A DNA stretch of 64,000 nucleotides from Vreelandella maris (GCF_013371085.1 NZ_JABWCV010000008.1:1-64000); one strand, 5' to 3'; counted from the first letter of the stretch, positions 48,875 to 59,415 are shown. Notes: generated from the letters alone by a model not told the origin. Translations and numbers: made by a program.

Positions 48875-49044
48875 GGACAAGGGGAGGCAAGGATGCTTCA
48901 GACAGGATGCAACGGGATGTAGGACGGATGCGCCGGGCGATGCAGAGAGGTGAGCCCCGGCAGGGAAGACATCTGAGGAAGTTGATACAGGGAGTGGTCA
49001 GAGGAAGTGCTTGGAGCGGGCGGCCTACGGGTCGCCTTTTTTTT
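48875..49044 (+). ncRNA. rsmZ: Rsm/Csr-type regulatory RNA (RsmZ-like) that sequesters CsrA
   Basis: The roughly 170-base stretch contains about twelve GGA trinucleotides, many as AGGAUG, CGGAUG, AGGAAG or CAGGGA, the binding motif of CsrA/RsmA. It ends in an intrinsic terminator (stem GGCGGCC / GGGTCGCC at 49019-49036, then eight T). A GacA box lies at the classical distance upstream. In pseudomonads rsmZ lies next to fdxA; here fdxA is the convergent neighbour, so orthology to rsmZ is likely. The RNA would be made when the GacS/GacA system is active and would free mRNAs from CsrA, encoded at 59001-59189. A 90-codon frame across it (48853-49125) looks spurious. Ends are approximate. Confidence 0.88.
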
Positions 49045-49078
49045 GCCTCTCATTTGGCAATGCACGCTTGGCAACCCC

Positions 49079-49116
49079 ATAAAAAACCAGCGCTTTTTCC
49101 AAAAAAAGCGCTGGTT
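49079..49116 (-). terminator. Terminator of fdxA
   Basis: A 14-base-pair stem AACCAGCGCTTTTT / AAAAAGCGCTGGTT precedes a T-rich stretch on the minus strand, about 34 bases past the fdxA stop. Confidence 0.8.
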
Positions 49117-49149
49117 ATAAAGTAGCAGCAGAGCAGGAGTGAGTTAAAC

Positions 49150-49473
49150 TTAGCGCTCTAACTTCTCAAGCTTACCGGGCTTGCCGTCCCACTCTTCGGC
49201 GTCAGGCAGCGGATCCTTCCTTTCGGTAATATTGGGCCATACTTCTGACATTTCAGCGTTAATCTCAATAAACGCCTCTTGCCCATCCGGCAGCTCATCC
49301 TCTGAGAATATCGCCTCAGCGGGGCATTCTGGTTCACACAGTGCGCAGTCAATACACTCGTCAGGGTGAATGACCAGGAAGTTCGGGCCCTCGTAGAAAC
49401 AGTCGACCGGGCAGACTTCCACACAGTCGGTGTATTTGCACTGGATGCAGTTCTCGGTAACGACAAACGTCAT
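49150..49473 (-). CDS. fdxA: 7Fe ferredoxin FdxA
   Basis: This 107-residue ferredoxin carries one 3Fe-4S and one 4Fe-4S cluster. The N-terminal Cys are in [23 protein letters not shown], the second cluster motif is [16 protein letters not shown]. The long C-terminal tail ([23 protein letters not shown]) is typical of the FdxA family of gammaproteobacteria. It serves as a low-potential electron carrier with unsettled partners. It lies between mutS and the rsm RNA, the same neighbours as in Pseudomonas. Confidence 0.95.
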   Translation of the reverse strand: MTFVVTENCIQCKYTDCVEVCPVDCFYEGPNFLVIHPDECIDCALCEPECPAEAIFSEDELPDGQEAFIEINAEMSEVWPNITERKDPLPDAEEWDGKPGKLEKLER

Positions 49474-49639
49474 CTTGCTATCCCTCTTGCAGGGCCAGGT
49501 AGCTCCTGGCCATGGTCAATCGTGAATGGTTATAAATCAGCCGTTTTTTATAAGCTAAAAGTTTGAGCGACATTCTAGTGGTGCGCCTACCTGGCGGCAA
49601 GCGCCTTATGGGCTTCTGTATAACCTACTATATGTACTA

Positions 49640-52201
49640 TTAGATCAGGTCTCGCCACTGATACAACAGCGCGAGCGCTTCCCGCGGCGTTAAACCATCC
49701 ATATCGACATTTTCCAATGCCTCCACCACCGGGTGCGGCGCGGCTGCAAACAGGTCGTTTTGCTGGGGAGCCGTTCGTGGCGCTTGCGCTGTGTTATCTA
49801 CATCGCGCTGCTCCAGGCTCATCAGCTTCTCACGGGCCCGTTTAATCACATGGCCAGGTACGCCCGCTAATTGAGCAACCTGCAAACCGTAACTCTGGCT
49901 AGCCGGGCCTGCTTCAATGCGGTGCATGAACACGATGCTGTCGCCATGCTCGGTCGCCGTTAGGTGGATATTGGCCACACCCTCCATGTGTTCAGGCAGG
50001 GCGGTCATCTCAAAATAGTGCGTGGCAAATAGTGTTAGTGCACGCCCCTTGGCAAGATGTTCCGCACTCGCCCAGGCCAGCGATAACCCGTCAAAGGTGC
50101 TAGTGCCGCGGCCAATTTCATCCATCAAAATCAAGCTTTGCTGGGTGGCATTGTGTAAAATATTGGCCGTTTCGGTCATTTCGACCATAAAGGTGGAGCG
50201 CCCGCCCGCGAGGTCATCCGACGAGCCAATGCGGGTAAATATCCGATCCAGCGGGCCGATCTCGGCGGCATCGGCGGGCACAAAGCTGCCGCAGTGGGCG
50301 AGCAGAGCAATCAACGCTGTTTGCCGCATATAGGTCGATTTACCACCCATATTAGGGCCAGTAATAATCAGCATATGCTGGTCGGGGTTAAGCGTAACGT
50401 CATTGGGCACAAAGGGCGTTTCGCTAACCTGTTCAACCACAGGGTGCCGCCCCGCCTCGATACGAATGCCGGTGGCCTCGCTCAGCGTTGGGCGCACCCA
50501 GCTCAACGCCTCGGCGCGTTCGGCAAAGGCGCACAGCACATCCAGCTCCGCTAACGCTTGAGAGGTGTTTTGTAGCGCGTGAAGACTGTTATTCAGTTCA
50601 CCCAGCAGGCGGTCATAAAGCCATTTTTCACGGGTCAGGGCGCGGGATTTAGCCGACAGCGCCTTATCCTCAAACTCTTTGAGTTCAGGAATGATAAAAC
50701 GCTCGGCGTTTTTCAGCGTTTGGCGGCGAATATAGTCAGCGGGCGCCTGTTGCGCCTGGGAGCGTGGCAGCTCGATAAAGTAGCCGTGTACGCGGTTGTA
50801 GCCGACTTTGAGATTGGCAAGCCCGGTACGTTCGCGTTCGCGGGTTTCCAGCCGAACAAGATAGTCGCCCGCATTCTCGGCCATGCCCCGGTGCTCGTCG
50901 AGTTCGGCATCAAAGCCGTTGGCGATTACCCCGCCATCGCGGATCACTACCGGCGGGTTCTCAACTAGCGCGCGGCTGAGCATGTCAGCCATTTCAGGGT
51001 AAGGGCGGATATGCGGGCGCAGGCTATCCAGCGCGCTGCCGTTCTCTACCTCGCCCAACTGCTGTTCAAGGGTAGGCAGAGTGACCAGGGCGTCACGCAG
51101 ACGCGCCAAATCCCGTGGCCGGGCGCTGTACAGCGCGACCCGGGCCAGAATGCGCTCCACATCGCCCACATCGCTCAACGTCTCGCGCAGCGCCATGTAG
51201 GCGGCATCCAGGCATAGCAATGCCACGCCTGCATGGCGGTTCTGGACAATCTCTCGTTGGCGCAGCGGACGGTTCAGCCAGCGTTTGAGTAGCCGCGAGC
51301 CCATCGCAGTGGTGCAGGTGTCCAGCACGCTCGCCAGGGTGTTGTCGCTATTGCCTCCCAGGTTAATATCGATTTCCAGATTACGGCGGCTGGCGGCGTC
51401 GATCACCACCGCATCGTCGCGATTCTCGACGCTAATCGCGGTCACGTGGGGCAGGCGCGAGCGCTGAGTGTCGCGGGCGTAATCAATCAGCACTCCGGCG
51501 GCAATCAGTGCGGTGGTTAAGTGTGCGCAGCCAAAGCCGCGTAAATCCTGCACTTCAAACTGATCGCACAGGCTGCGGGTGGCGCTCTCCAAATCAAACA
51601 GCCACTCGCCCTGGCGACGCAGGCTGCGCTTTTGCGACCAGGCATCGGGTAGGGTCAGGCTTTCGGGCACCAGCAACTCAGCAGGGGAGAGACGGGTAAG
51701 CTCTGCTAGCATCTCCGCTTCGCTCTCGACTTCCAGTACATTGAAGCGGCCGCTAGAGAGTTCCAGCCAGGCAAGGCCCCAGCTATCTTTACCGGGGGAG
51801 ACTGATACCAGTACGTTGTCGCGGCGGGCATCGAGCAGCGCTTCATCGTGGAGCGTGCCGGGGGTGACGATACGTACTACTTGGCGATCAACGGGGCCTT
51901 TGCTGGTAGCGGGGTCGCCAATCTGCTCACAAATGGCAACTGACTCGCCACCGGCGACCAGACGCGCCAAATAGCCTTCAGCGCTATGGTAAGGTACGCC
52001 TGCCATCGGGATGGGTTTGCCGCCCGATTGGCCGCGCTGGGTAAGCGTAATGTCCAGCAGTGCGGCGGCGCGCTTGGCGTCGTCGAAAAATAGCTCATAA
52101 AAATCCCCCATTCGGTAAAACAGCAGAACCTCGGGGTGTTCGCGTTTGATCTTTAAATACTGCGTGATCATTGGCGTGTTAGGGGGAATGGCCTGTGACA
52201 T
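49640..52201 (-). CDS. mutS: DNA mismatch repair protein MutS
   Basis: This 853-residue protein recognises mismatches and recruits MutL. The mismatch-contact motif is FYE at 34-36 ([12 protein letters not shown]). The connector, core and clamp domains follow. The ATPase has the P-loop [14 protein letters not shown] (615-622), the Walker [13 protein letters not shown], and [12 protein letters not shown]. The C-terminal helix-turn-helix region ends [16 protein letters not shown], as in long MutS. ATG 52201 ([19 protein letters not shown]) has AGGA upstream. It reads away from the divergent cinA-recA side. Confidence 0.97.
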   Translation of the reverse strand: MSQAIPPNTPMITQYLKIKREHPEVLLFYRMGDFYELFFDDAKRAAALLDITLTQRGQSGGKPIPMAGVPYHSAEGYLARLVAGGESVAICEQIGDPATSKGPVDRQVVRIVTPGTLHDEALLDARRDNVLVSVSPGKDSWGLAWLELSSGRFNVLEVESEAEMLAELTRLSPAELLVPESLTLPDAWSQKRSLRRQGEWLFDLESATRSLCDQFEVQDLRGFGCAHLTTALIAAGVLIDYARDTQRSRLPHVTAISVENRDDAVVIDAASRRNLEIDINLGGNSDNTLASVLDTCTTAMGSRLLKRWLNRPLRQREIVQNRHAGVALLCLDAAYMALRETLSDVGDVERILARVALYSARPRDLARLRDALVTLPTLEQQLGEVENGSALDSLRPHIRPYPEMADMLSRALVENPPVVIRDGGVIANGFDAELDEHRGMAENAGDYLVRLETRERERTGLANLKVGYNRVHGYFIELPRSQAQQAPADYIRRQTLKNAERFIIPELKEFEDKALSAKSRALTREKWLYDRLLGELNNSLHALQNTSQALAELDVLCAFAERAEALSWVRPTLSEATGIRIEAGRHPVVEQVSETPFVPNDVTLNPDQHMLIITGPNMGGKSTYMRQTALIALLAHCGSFVPADAAEIGPLDRIFTRIGSSDDLAGGRSTFMVEMTETANILHNATQQSLILMDEIGRGTSTFDGLSLAWASAEHLAKGRALTLFATHYFEMTALPEHMEGVANIHLTATEHGDSIVFMHRIEAGPASQSYGLQVAQLAGVPGHVIKRAREKLMSLEQRDVDNTAQAPRTAPQQNDLFAAAPHPVVEALENVDMDGLTPREALALLYQWRDLI

Positions 52202-52287
52202 GGGCGTCCTGATTGAGCAATTTCTTTGAGAAAGCTAAACACAGTATTCTACGCTGAACAGACGACTCACTTGAAGGAGCGACCATA

Positions 52288-52818
52288 GTGCCCAGCGTAT
52301 CTAGCCTGAAAAATCTTGATTTGACGCTGTTAGCTCAGCGCCTAGGGCGGCTTTGTCAGCAGTTGAAGGTGGAAGTGACCGCCGCTGAATCCTGCACGGG
52401 CGGTGGTATCGCCAGTGCGATTACCAGCACGGCGGGTAGCTCTGCTTACTTTACAACTGGCTATGTGACCTATGCGAACGCGGCTAAGACCCGCCTGCTC
52501 GGCGTGCCAGACGCTATACTGGCAGAACACGGGGCGGTGAGCGAAGAAGTAGTGAAAGCGATGGTGCAAGGCGCCTGCCGGGAAAGCGGTGCGGGCTTGG
52601 GCGTTGCCGTTAGTGGGGTGGCCGGGCCGGATGGTGGTAGTGCTGAAAAGCCGGTGGGTACCGTTTGGATCGCCTGGGGTGATACTGCCAAGCAGCAAGC
52701 CGAGTGTTTCCTCTTCCCTGGGGATCGCCAAGCAGTGCGCGAGCAGGCAGTGCGTCAGGCGCTGGCAGGGCTGGTGGCACGCCTGGATGCACAGGTGAAG
52801 ACAGGCAAGCAGGAGTAG
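52288..52818 (+). CDS. pncC: CinA-type nicotinamide-nucleotide amidase (PncC)
   Basis: This 176-residue protein is the stand-alone C-terminal CinA domain (YgaD/PncC). It deamidates nicotinamide mononucleotide to nicotinate mononucleotide for NAD recycling. Motifs: VTAAESCTGGGIASAITSTAGSSAYFTTGYVTYAN, KTRLLGV, HGAVSEEVVKAMVQGA, and AVSGVAGPDGGSAEKPVGTVWIAW. GTG 52288 follows aaggagcgacc. It precedes recA by about 100 bases, the same order as in E. coli and Pseudomonas. Confidence 0.92.
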   Translation: MPSVSSLKNLDLTLLAQRLGRLCQQLKVEVTAAESCTGGGIASAITSTAGSSAYFTTGYVTYANAAKTRLLGVPDAILAEHGAVSEEVVKAMVQGACRESGAGLGVAVSGVAGPDGGSAEKPVGTVWIAWGDTAKQQAECFLFPGDRQAVREQAVRQALAGLVARLDAQVKTGKQE

Positions 52819-52884
52819 GGAAGGAAAATAGTTAAGAGAAAGCGTGATCAAGGATTTGTTTACGGCACAATCTTTGGCATACTA

Positions 52885-52900
52885 CTGGGTAATTATACAG
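52885..52900. promoter_or_regulatory. LexA-box candidate upstream of recA
   Basis: CTGGGTAATTATACAG fits CTG-N10-CAG with flanking TA on the left (TACTGG). It lies 22 bases before the recA start codon. SOS control of recA by LexA is general in gammaproteobacteria. Confidence 0.8.
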
Positions 52901-52921
52901 CTTGTTATGAGGAATCTCTGA

Positions 52922-53995
52922 ATGGCTCAGGATGACAACCGCACTAAAGCGCTAAACGCTGCACTCACCCAAATCGACCGTCAGTTCGGCAAGGGCACCG
53001 TCATGCGTCTAGGCGACGCACCGCGTGTGGTCATGCCGTCGGTTTCCACGGGTTCTCTGGGGCTGGATATCGCGCTCGGCATCGGCGGTCTGCCGTTTGG
53101 TCGTGTTTGCGAAATCTTTGGCCCGGAATCATCGGGTAAAACGACGCTGACCCTTTCGGTGATTGCTCAAGCGCAAAAGCAGGGCAAAATATGCGCCTTC
53201 GTTGATGCCGAGCACGCGCTTGACCCCAGCTACGCAGAAAAATTGGGCGTTAACCTGGATGATCTGCTGGTTTCCCAGCCGGATACCGGTGAGCAGGCGC
53301 TGGAAATTACCGACATGCTGGTACGCTCCGGCGGTGTTGATGTCATCGTTATCGACTCGGTCGCTGCGTTGACCCCGCGCGCTGAAATCGAAGGCGAAAT
53401 GGGCGACTCTCACGTTGGTCTCCAGGCGCGTTTGATGTCTCAGGCGCTACGTAAAATCACCGGTAATATCAAAAACGCCAACTGCTTAGTGATCTTCATC
53501 AACCAGATCCGCATGAAGATTGGCGTGATGTTTGGTTCACCCGAAACCACTACTGGCGGTAACGCGCTTAAGTTCTACGCCAGCGTGCGTCTGGATATTC
53601 GCCGCACCGGCTCGGTGAAAGTGGGCGATGAAGTCACCGGTAACGAAACCCGCGTGAAAGTAGTCAAAAATAAGGTGGCACCGCCATTCCGTCAGGCTGA
53701 ATTCCAAATCCTTTACGGCAAGGGTATCTACCACGCTGGCGAGGTTATTGACCTGGGTGTGCAGTGCAACCTAGTCGATAAAGCCGGTGCTTGGTACAGC
53801 TATAAAGGCAAGAAAATCGGCCAGGGTAAAGCAAACTCCGCGCTTTACCTGGAAGAGCATCCAGACATTATGATCGAAATCGAAACGCAAATTCGTGAGC
53901 AGCTCTTGGCCAAGCCTGATCCTAAAAAGGAGAAGGAAGATGCATCTGCCGAAGCAGCGGCTGAAGTGGATGCCAACGATGACGATCTGCTCTAA
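52922..53995 (+). CDS. recA: Recombinase RecA
   Basis: This 357-residue ATPase forms filaments on single-stranded DNA, drives strand exchange and triggers LexA cleavage. The P-loop is GPESSGKTT (67-75), loop L1 contains [26 protein letters not shown], the Walker B and L2 region contains [40 protein letters not shown]. The acidic C-terminal tail ends DANDDDLL. Everything is canonical. A LexA box overlaps its promoter, and recX follows 24 bases downstream. Confidence 0.98.
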   Translation: MAQDDNRTKALNAALTQIDRQFGKGTVMRLGDAPRVVMPSVSTGSLGLDIALGIGGLPFGRVCEIFGPESSGKTTLTLSVIAQAQKQGKICAFVDAEHALDPSYAEKLGVNLDDLLVSQPDTGEQALEITDMLVRSGGVDVIVIDSVAALTPRAEIEGEMGDSHVGLQARLMSQALRKITGNIKNANCLVIFINQIRMKIGVMFGSPETTTGGNALKFYASVRLDIRRTGSVKVGDEVTGNETRVKVVKNKVAPPFRQAEFQILYGKGIYHAGEVIDLGVQCNLVDKAGAWYSYKGKKIGQGKANSALYLEEHPDIMIEIETQIREQLLAKPDPKKEKEDASAEAAAEVDANDDDLL

Positions 53996-54019
53996 GTCTG
54001 TTCTAACCGAGACAATCTA

Positions 54020-54484
54020 ATGGCCTTTATGTCTCAGCGCGATGCCACGCCCCGTGACATCGCGATTGGCTTACTGGCTCGGCGCGAATACTCTCGCGCC
54101 GAATTAGCCCAGCGCTTGAAGAAAAAAGCCTTCGACGATACCGCTATTGACGAGTGTTTAGACGCTCTGGCCGAGCAAGACCTGCAATCTGATGCTCGTT
54201 TTGCAGCTAGTTTCGTACGTTCGCGCATTCTGCGCGGCCAGGGTGTTATTCGTATTAAAGGTGAATTGCGCCAACGCGGCGTCGACCAGGAAACCCTTAA
54301 CGCTGCTTTTGAAGAGGTGGAGGAGGGGGAGCAGATTGACTGGTTCGAGCTAGCCAGGGAAACACTGACGCGGCGCTTTGATAGCCCCGGCGAAACACCT
54401 AAAGAGCGCGCTCGACGCGAGCGCTTTCTGGCTAGTCGTGGCTTCGATTTTGAGCAAATCCGCTATGCGCTTTCCTGTCTGTAA
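54020..54484 (+). CDS. recX: Regulatory protein RecX
   Basis: This 154-residue helical protein limits RecA filament growth. It is built of tandem three-helix repeats: AIGLLARREYSRAELAQRLKKKAFDDTAIDECLDALAEQDLQSDARFAASFVRSR, then GVIRIKGELRQRGVDQETLNAAF, ending FLASRGFDFEQIRYALS. It lies 24 bases after recA, so some recA transcripts probably read through into it. ATG 54020 is used. Confidence 0.93.
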   Translation: MAFMSQRDATPRDIAIGLLARREYSRAELAQRLKKKAFDDTAIDECLDALAEQDLQSDARFAASFVRSRILRGQGVIRIKGELRQRGVDQETLNAAFEEVEEGEQIDWFELARETLTRRFDSPGETPKERARRERFLASRGFDFEQIRYALSCL

Positions 54485-54707
54485 TACATTTTCTCTATCT
54501 CTGTAATACTTTTCCCCTGCCTATAAAACGCCTGCTCTTACTTTTCTAATAGCGCTCTCATACGCTTTTCTAGCTATTTGTTTGCCTCTCTGCCACTAAG
54601 TGCGGCTTTAGTCGTTTGACAACTGCGCTATAATGGCCTCTTTGCGACCCCTGAGGGTAGCGTCGACAGCGCCCTGGGACACCACGCTTTCTTGTTACGG
54701 ATACCCT

Positions 54708-57317
54708 ATGAAAAGCGCAGAAATTAGACAGGCCTTTCTCACCTTCTTTGAAGAGCAGGGGCATACGATTGTACCCACCAGCTCTTTAGTGCCGGGTAAT
54801 GACCCGACGCTGCTGTTCACCAATGCCGGCATGGTGCCTTTCAAAGATGTATTTCTGGGTCGCGACCCACGCCCCTACGTGCGTGCAACATCTGCGCAGC
54901 GCTGCGTACGCGCAGGCGGTAAGCATAATGATTTAGACAATGTCGGCTATACCGCACGTCACCACACGTTTTTTGAAATGTTAGGTAACTTCAGTTTTGG
55001 CGACTACTTCAAGCACGACGCCATACGCTTTGCCTGGGTATTTCTGACCGAAACGCTGGGTCTGCCTAAAGAGAAACTGTGGGTAACGGTACATGTTAGC
55101 GATGACGAAGCTGAGCGTATCTGGAAAGACGAGATCGGTGTTGACCCCGAGCGCTTTTCCAAATTAGACGAAGATAACTTCTGGCAGATGGGCGACACCG
55201 GTCCTTGTGGCCCGAGTTCGGAAATCTTTTTTGACCACGGTCCAGAGGTATGGGGCGGCCCTCCCGGTAGCCCGGAAGAAGATGGCGACCGCTACATCGA
55301 AATCTGGAACCTGGTGTTCATGCAGTTTGATCGTGATAGCCAAGGAACGCTCAACCCGCTACCCAAGCCCTCTATCGATACCGGTATGGGCTTGGAGCGC
55401 GTAGCTGCCGTCATGCAGGGCGTGCATTCCAACTACGAAATTGATCTGTTCCAGAGCCTGCTACAGGCGGCGGCTAAAGCGACCGGGCACCCTGATACCA
55501 CTACACCTTCGCTGCGCGTGATTGCCGACCACATCCGCTCTTGTGCCTTCCTGATTGCCGACGGTGTACTGCCTTCTAACGAAGGGCGTGGCTATGTATT
55601 GCGTCGCATCATTCGCCGCGCGATCCGACATGGTCACAAGCTGGGTGCCGTAGAGCCGTTCTTCCACAAGCTGGTGGACGCGCTGGATGCCGAAATGGGT
55701 GATGCGTATCCAGAGCTTCGCGAAGCGAATGACCAGATCACTCGGGTACTGTTGAAAGAAGAAGAGCAGTTTGCTCGCACCCTGGACCATGGCATGGGGC
55801 TGTTGAATGCAGCCTTAGCCGAGCTGGATGGCAAGGTGCTGCCGGGTGAAACAGTGTTTAAGCTTTACGACACCTACGGCTTTCCTTTTGATCTCACCGC
55901 TGATGTGTGCCGCGAACGCGGCGTCACTCTCGATGAAGAGGGCTTTCAGCAGGCCTTAGAGGCCCAACGCGAGCGTGCCCGGGCGGCTAGCCAGTTCGGC
56001 GCTGATTACAGCGCCTCTATTGAACTTGACGGTGAGACCGCTTTTACTGGCTATGACCGCCTGGAGGATCAAGCCAAGGTAACGGCACTGGTCGACAGCG
56101 AAGGCAATGCGCTGGCTGCGCTGGAAGCGGGGCAGAAGGGCGTTGTGGTGCTAGATCGCACGCCATTTTACGGTGAGTCCGGCGGCCAGGTGGGCGATAC
56201 CGGCTACCTGTATGTCGACGGCGGTCGTTTCCAGGTAACGGATACCCAAAAGCAGAGCGGGCATCACTTACACCAGGGCATTATGGTGGAAGGTTCGCTG
56301 AGTGTCGGTGCTAGCGTACGCGGCGAAGTGGATGCCAGCCTGCGTACCGCCACGATCCGTAACCACTCGGCGACTCACTTGTTGCACAAAGCGCTGCGTA
56401 TGGTACTAGGCGATCACGTGCAGCAAAAAGGCTCGCTGGTTAATGCTGAGCGGCTGCGCTTCGACTTTAGCCATTTTGAGCCGATGACTGCCGAGCAGTT
56501 GGCGGAAGTCGAACGGTTGGTCAATGAGCAGATACTGGCTAATGCGCCGACTAAAACCGAGCAAATGAGCCTGGATCAAGCCAAAGCCAAAGGGGCGGCG
56601 GCGCTGTTTGAGGCCAAATACGCCGAGAATGTGCGGGTACTGACGATTGGTGCCGATGACTTCTCTATCGAGTTGTGCGGTGGTACCCACGTGGCACGCA
56701 GTGGCGATATCGGCTGCTGTCATGTGATGAGTGAAGTGGGCATTGCCTCCGGTGTACGTCGTATCGAAGCGATTACCGGCGAAAACGCACTTGCTTACTT
56801 CCGCGAGCAGGAAGCTCGCCTTGAGCGCTTGGGGGAACGTTTGAAGACCAAACCTGAGCAAGTTGAAGCGCGGGTAGAGTCTCTGGTTGAGCGCAATCGT
56901 AGCTTAGAAAAAGAGCTTGAGCAGCTTAAAGCCAAGCTCGCCAGTGCTGCGGGTAGTGACATGCTGAGTCAGGTGCAAGAGGTCAACGGCGTTAAACTGT
57001 TAGCGACACAGTTGGAAGGTGTCTCTGGCAAAGACCTGCGCGGTATTCTTGACCAACTTAAGAATAAGCTCAGTTCCGGGGTCATTATCCTTGGGGTTGC
57101 CGACCAGGCGGCGGGCAAAGTCAGCCTGATTGCTGGGGTAACCCAAGATTTGACCGGCCGAGTGAAAGCCGGTGAGCTGGTTAACCATGTTGCCTCTCAA
57201 GTGGGAGGTAAAGGTGGTGGCCGCGCGGATATGGCTCAGGCAGGAGGTAGCCAGCCCGATGCCCTGCCGGATGCGTTGAAGAGCGTACCGGCATGGTTGG
57301 AAAACGCACTTAGCTAA
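54708..57317 (+). CDS. alaS: Alanyl-tRNA synthetase
   Basis: This 869-residue class II synthetase has the aminoacylation core ([82 protein letters not shown]), an editing domain with the zinc motif [12 protein letters not shown] and [13 protein letters not shown], a coiled-coil, and the C-terminal C-Ala domain ([24 protein letters not shown]). ATG 54708 ([10 protein letters not shown]) is the family start; the open frame reaches 54633. It follows recX by 223 bases without another gene and is closed by a terminator. Confidence 0.97.
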   Translation: MKSAEIRQAFLTFFEEQGHTIVPTSSLVPGNDPTLLFTNAGMVPFKDVFLGRDPRPYVRATSAQRCVRAGGKHNDLDNVGYTARHHTFFEMLGNFSFGDYFKHDAIRFAWVFLTETLGLPKEKLWVTVHVSDDEAERIWKDEIGVDPERFSKLDEDNFWQMGDTGPCGPSSEIFFDHGPEVWGGPPGSPEEDGDRYIEIWNLVFMQFDRDSQGTLNPLPKPSIDTGMGLERVAAVMQGVHSNYEIDLFQSLLQAAAKATGHPDTTTPSLRVIADHIRSCAFLIADGVLPSNEGRGYVLRRIIRRAIRHGHKLGAVEPFFHKLVDALDAEMGDAYPELREANDQITRVLLKEEEQFARTLDHGMGLLNAALAELDGKVLPGETVFKLYDTYGFPFDLTADVCRERGVTLDEEGFQQALEAQRERARAASQFGADYSASIELDGETAFTGYDRLEDQAKVTALVDSEGNALAALEAGQKGVVVLDRTPFYGESGGQVGDTGYLYVDGGRFQVTDTQKQSGHHLHQGIMVEGSLSVGASVRGEVDASLRTATIRNHSATHLLHKALRMVLGDHVQQKGSLVNAERLRFDFSHFEPMTAEQLAEVERLVNEQILANAPTKTEQMSLDQAKAKGAAALFEAKYAENVRVLTIGADDFSIELCGGTHVARSGDIGCCHVMSEVGIASGVRRIEAITGENALAYFREQEARLERLGERLKTKPEQVEARVESLVERNRSLEKELEQLKAKLASAAGSDMLSQVQEVNGVKLLATQLEGVSGKDLRGILDQLKNKLSSGVIILGVADQAAGKVSLIAGVTQDLTGRVKAGELVNHVASQVGGKGGGRADMAQAGGSQPDALPDALKSVPAWLENALS

Positions 57318-57322
57318 ACCAA

Positions 57323-57358
57323 AAGGCCGGTGGCATGATTGTCACCGGCCTTATTTAT
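57323..57358 (+). terminator. Terminator of alaS
   Basis: Stem AAGGCCGGTG / CACCGGCCTT, 10-base loop, then a T-rich stretch (ttatttattt). It begins 6 bases after the alaS stop. Confidence 0.85.
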
Positions 57359-57360
57359 TT

Positions 57361-57503
57361 AGGAGATCTCTGATTAACTATTGCGCTTGTTCATACGACG
57401 TTGAAATTAGCTTCAAAATGCTCATTTACTTTATGTAAACTCCGCTTTTTCATCTAATTTCGCCTTGTCTGAACTGCGCTCATTACGTTAATCAAAGACT
57501 CCT
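57361..57503. repeat. Intergenic palindromic repeat, family member B (MITE-like)
   Basis: The ends AGGAGATCTCTGATTAAC and GTTAATCAAAGACTCCT are inverted repeats with small differences. The hairpin core at 57413-57442 (TCAAAATGCTCATTTAC, 5-base loop, GTAAACTC) is identical outside its loop to the core of member A at 4199-4228 on the opposite strand. Further similarity lies on both sides of the core (atacg-cgtt, and gccttgtct). The outer inverted repeats differ between members. It fills most of the alaS-lysC gap. Confidence 0.75.
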
Positions 57504-57556
57504 AGTGATAAATGTAACTTCACCCTCCATTCCCGAACGCATAGGAAAAACGGCAT

Positions 57557-58807
57557 ATGGCACTATACGTACAGAAGTTCGGCGGCACTTCGGTGGGCTC
57601 TGTCGAGCGTATCAAGGCCGTAGCGGAAAAGGTTAAGGGCTTCCGCGATCAAGGCCATCAGGTGGTGGTTGTGGTCTCGGCCATGAGCGGCGAAACCAAC
57701 CGCCTCACGGACATGGCTCAGGCACTTAATGACGATCCCGCACCGCGCGAGATGGATATGCTGCTGTCGACCGGCGAGCAGGTGACGATCTCCCTACTCG
57801 CCATGGCGCTGCAGCAAATTGGCGTGCAAGCCACTTCACACACTGGCGCCCAGGTAGGTATCCATACGGACAGCGCCTATACCAAGGCGCGTATCCAGCG
57901 CATCGAAACCGACGATCTAAAAGCTGACCTGGAAGCAGGGCAGGTAGTGGTCGTGGCTGGTTTCCAAGGGGTCGATGAGGACGGCAACATCACGACCCTG
58001 GGTCGTGGTGGCTCTGACACCACGGGTGTAGCTCTGGCCGCCGCACTTGGCGCCGATGAGTGCCAGATCTACACCGATGTTGACGGGGTGTATACCACCG
58101 ACCCGCGTGTATGTTCCAAAGCGCAGCGCTTAGAGAGCATTACCGTGGAAGAGATGCTGGAGCTGGCTAGTCTCGGCTCTAAAGTACTGCAGATCCGCGC
58201 GGTAGAGTTTGCCGGTAAATACAACGTGCCCCTGCGGGTGCTGTCGAGCTTTCAAGACGGCCCCGGTACCCTAATTGTTGCAGAAGCAGACAAAGACGAG
58301 GACGCTATGGAAGAACCACTGATCTCCGGTATCGCCTTTACCAAGAATGAAGCCAAACTGACCTTGCTCAACACGCCGGATGTGCCAGGCGTCGCTTCTC
58401 GTATTCTTGGCCCGATTGCCGATGCCAATATCGAAGTCGATATGATCGTACAGAACGTTGCCCCGGCTGGTGACTATACCGACTTCACCTTTACGGTTGC
58501 CAAAGGCGATTACAAAGCAACCAAGAAACTGCTTGAAGAGACGGTGATCCCGGATTTAGGTGGTGGTGAACTGCGTGGTGATGACAATATCGCCAAAGTC
58601 TCCTTGGTAGGTGTGGGAATGCGCTCTCACGCAGGGGTGGCATCAAAAATGTTCCGCGTGCTGGCTGATGAGAACGTCAATATTCGTATGGTCTCCACCT
58701 CTGAGATTAAAATCTCTGTCGTGATTGATGAGAAGCATATGGAGCTTGCCGTCAATGCGTTACACAAAGCCTTCGGTTTAGATAAGACAGATATCGAATC
58801 TGAATAA
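57557..58807 (+). CDS. lysC: Aspartate kinase
   Basis: This 416-residue enzyme phosphorylates aspartate, the first step toward lysine, threonine, methionine and diaminopimelate. The kinase domain has VQKFGGTSVGSVERIKAVAEKV, STGEQVTISLLAMAL, VAGFQGVDEDGNITTLGRGGSDTTGVALAAAL and DVDGVYTTDPR. Two ACT regions (LTLLNTPDVPGVASRILGPIADANIEVDMI and VGVGMRSHAGVASKMFRVLADENVNIRMVSTS) provide feedback control. Length matches the single-function LysC of Pseudomonas. It lies between alaS and csrA, the usual order. Confidence 0.96.
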   Translation: MALYVQKFGGTSVGSVERIKAVAEKVKGFRDQGHQVVVVVSAMSGETNRLTDMAQALNDDPAPREMDMLLSTGEQVTISLLAMALQQIGVQATSHTGAQVGIHTDSAYTKARIQRIETDDLKADLEAGQVVVVAGFQGVDEDGNITTLGRGGSDTTGVALAAALGADECQIYTDVDGVYTTDPRVCSKAQRLESITVEEMLELASLGSKVLQIRAVEFAGKYNVPLRVLSSFQDGPGTLIVAEADKDEDAMEEPLISGIAFTKNEAKLTLLNTPDVPGVASRILGPIADANIEVDMIVQNVAPAGDYTDFTFTVAKGDYKATKKLLEETVIPDLGGGELRGDDNIAKVSLVGVGMRSHAGVASKMFRVLADENVNIRMVSTSEIKISVVIDEKHMELAVNALHKAFGLDKTDIESE

Positions 58808-59000
58808 CATTAATGCCTTAAATCTTCTACGCTGAAGGGGTACTTGCTGCCATGTGGTGGTGAGCTTTCTTTCAACGGGAGGTTGAGGTGTCATGGAGCC
58901 GGAGCCGTTGGTGACAGGCAGCACTATGCCGCATAATGGCCTAGTGTTGCCTCGGTCTGACATATCCCGTTGCATAAAACGTCTGAAAAGGAGATCAGCC

Positions 59001-59189
59001 ATGCTCATCCTAACTCGCCGTGTTGGCGAAACCTTGATGATCGGTGATGAAATCACTGTCACCGTACTAGGTGTGAAAGGCAATCAAGTGCGTATTGGTG
59101 TTAATGCGCCTAAAGATGTTGCGGTTCACCGGGAAGAGATTTATCAGCGCATTCAGCGTGAAAGAAATAGCGAAAACGAAGTGGAATAA
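59001..59189 (+). CDS. csrA: Carbon storage regulator CsrA (RsmA)
   Basis: This 62-residue RNA-binding dimer represses or activates translation by binding GGA sites in mRNA leaders. It begins [21 protein letters not shown], with the RNA-contacting strand 1 (LILTRR), and has the second contact region [12 protein letters not shown] with Arg44. All known key residues are present. The start is preceded by aaaaggagatcagcc, which contains a GGA overlapping the ribosome site, compatible with self-repression. The frame is open upstream to 58893 but only this start gives CsrA. Its antagonist RNA is encoded 10 kb away at 48875-49044. Confidence 0.98.
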   Translation: MLILTRRVGETLMIGDEITVTVLGVKGNQVRIGVNAPKDVAVHREEIYQRIQRERNSENEVE

Positions 59190-59276
59190 GACTTGCGGGT
59201 TTGCATAATGACGCGATGCTTAAGACGTAAGCTGATAGGTAAGATATGGTCGGCGCGAAAAAAATCGGCAGAGGAC

Positions 59277-59305
59277 TAGACACAAGATCCCTAAATCGGT
59301 AATAT
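59277..59305 (+). promoter_or_regulatory. Promoter of the tRNA cluster
   Basis: TAGACA (59277-59282) and TAATAT (59300-59305) are spaced by 17 bases. The predicted start lies about 10 bases before tRNA-Ser. Confidence 0.6.
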
Positions 59306-59322
59306 TCGCGCCGTGCCGTTGA

Positions 59323-59415
59323 GGAGAGGTGGCCGAGTGGCTGAAGGCGCTCCCCTGCTAAGGGAGTATAGGGTTTATAGCCCTATCGAGGGTTCGAATC
59401 CCTCTCTCTCCGCCA
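59323..59415 (+). tRNA. tRNA-Ser (anticodon GCU)
   Basis: 93 bases including CCA. Acceptor arms GGAGAGG and TCTCTCC pair; the anticodon stem CTCCC / GGGAG encloses CTGCTAA with anticodon GCT. A long variable arm (TATAGGG...CCCTAT) is present, as in all serine tRNAs. It reads AGC and AGU codons. It follows csrA, as in other gammaproteobacteria. Confidence 0.97.

Noticed and set aside
48853..49125. 90-codon plus-strand frame after eno
   Set aside because: It overlaps the GGA-rich Rsm-type RNA and its terminator, has no plausible protein features, and its Arg/Gly-rich content simply reflects repeated GGA and AGG triplets.
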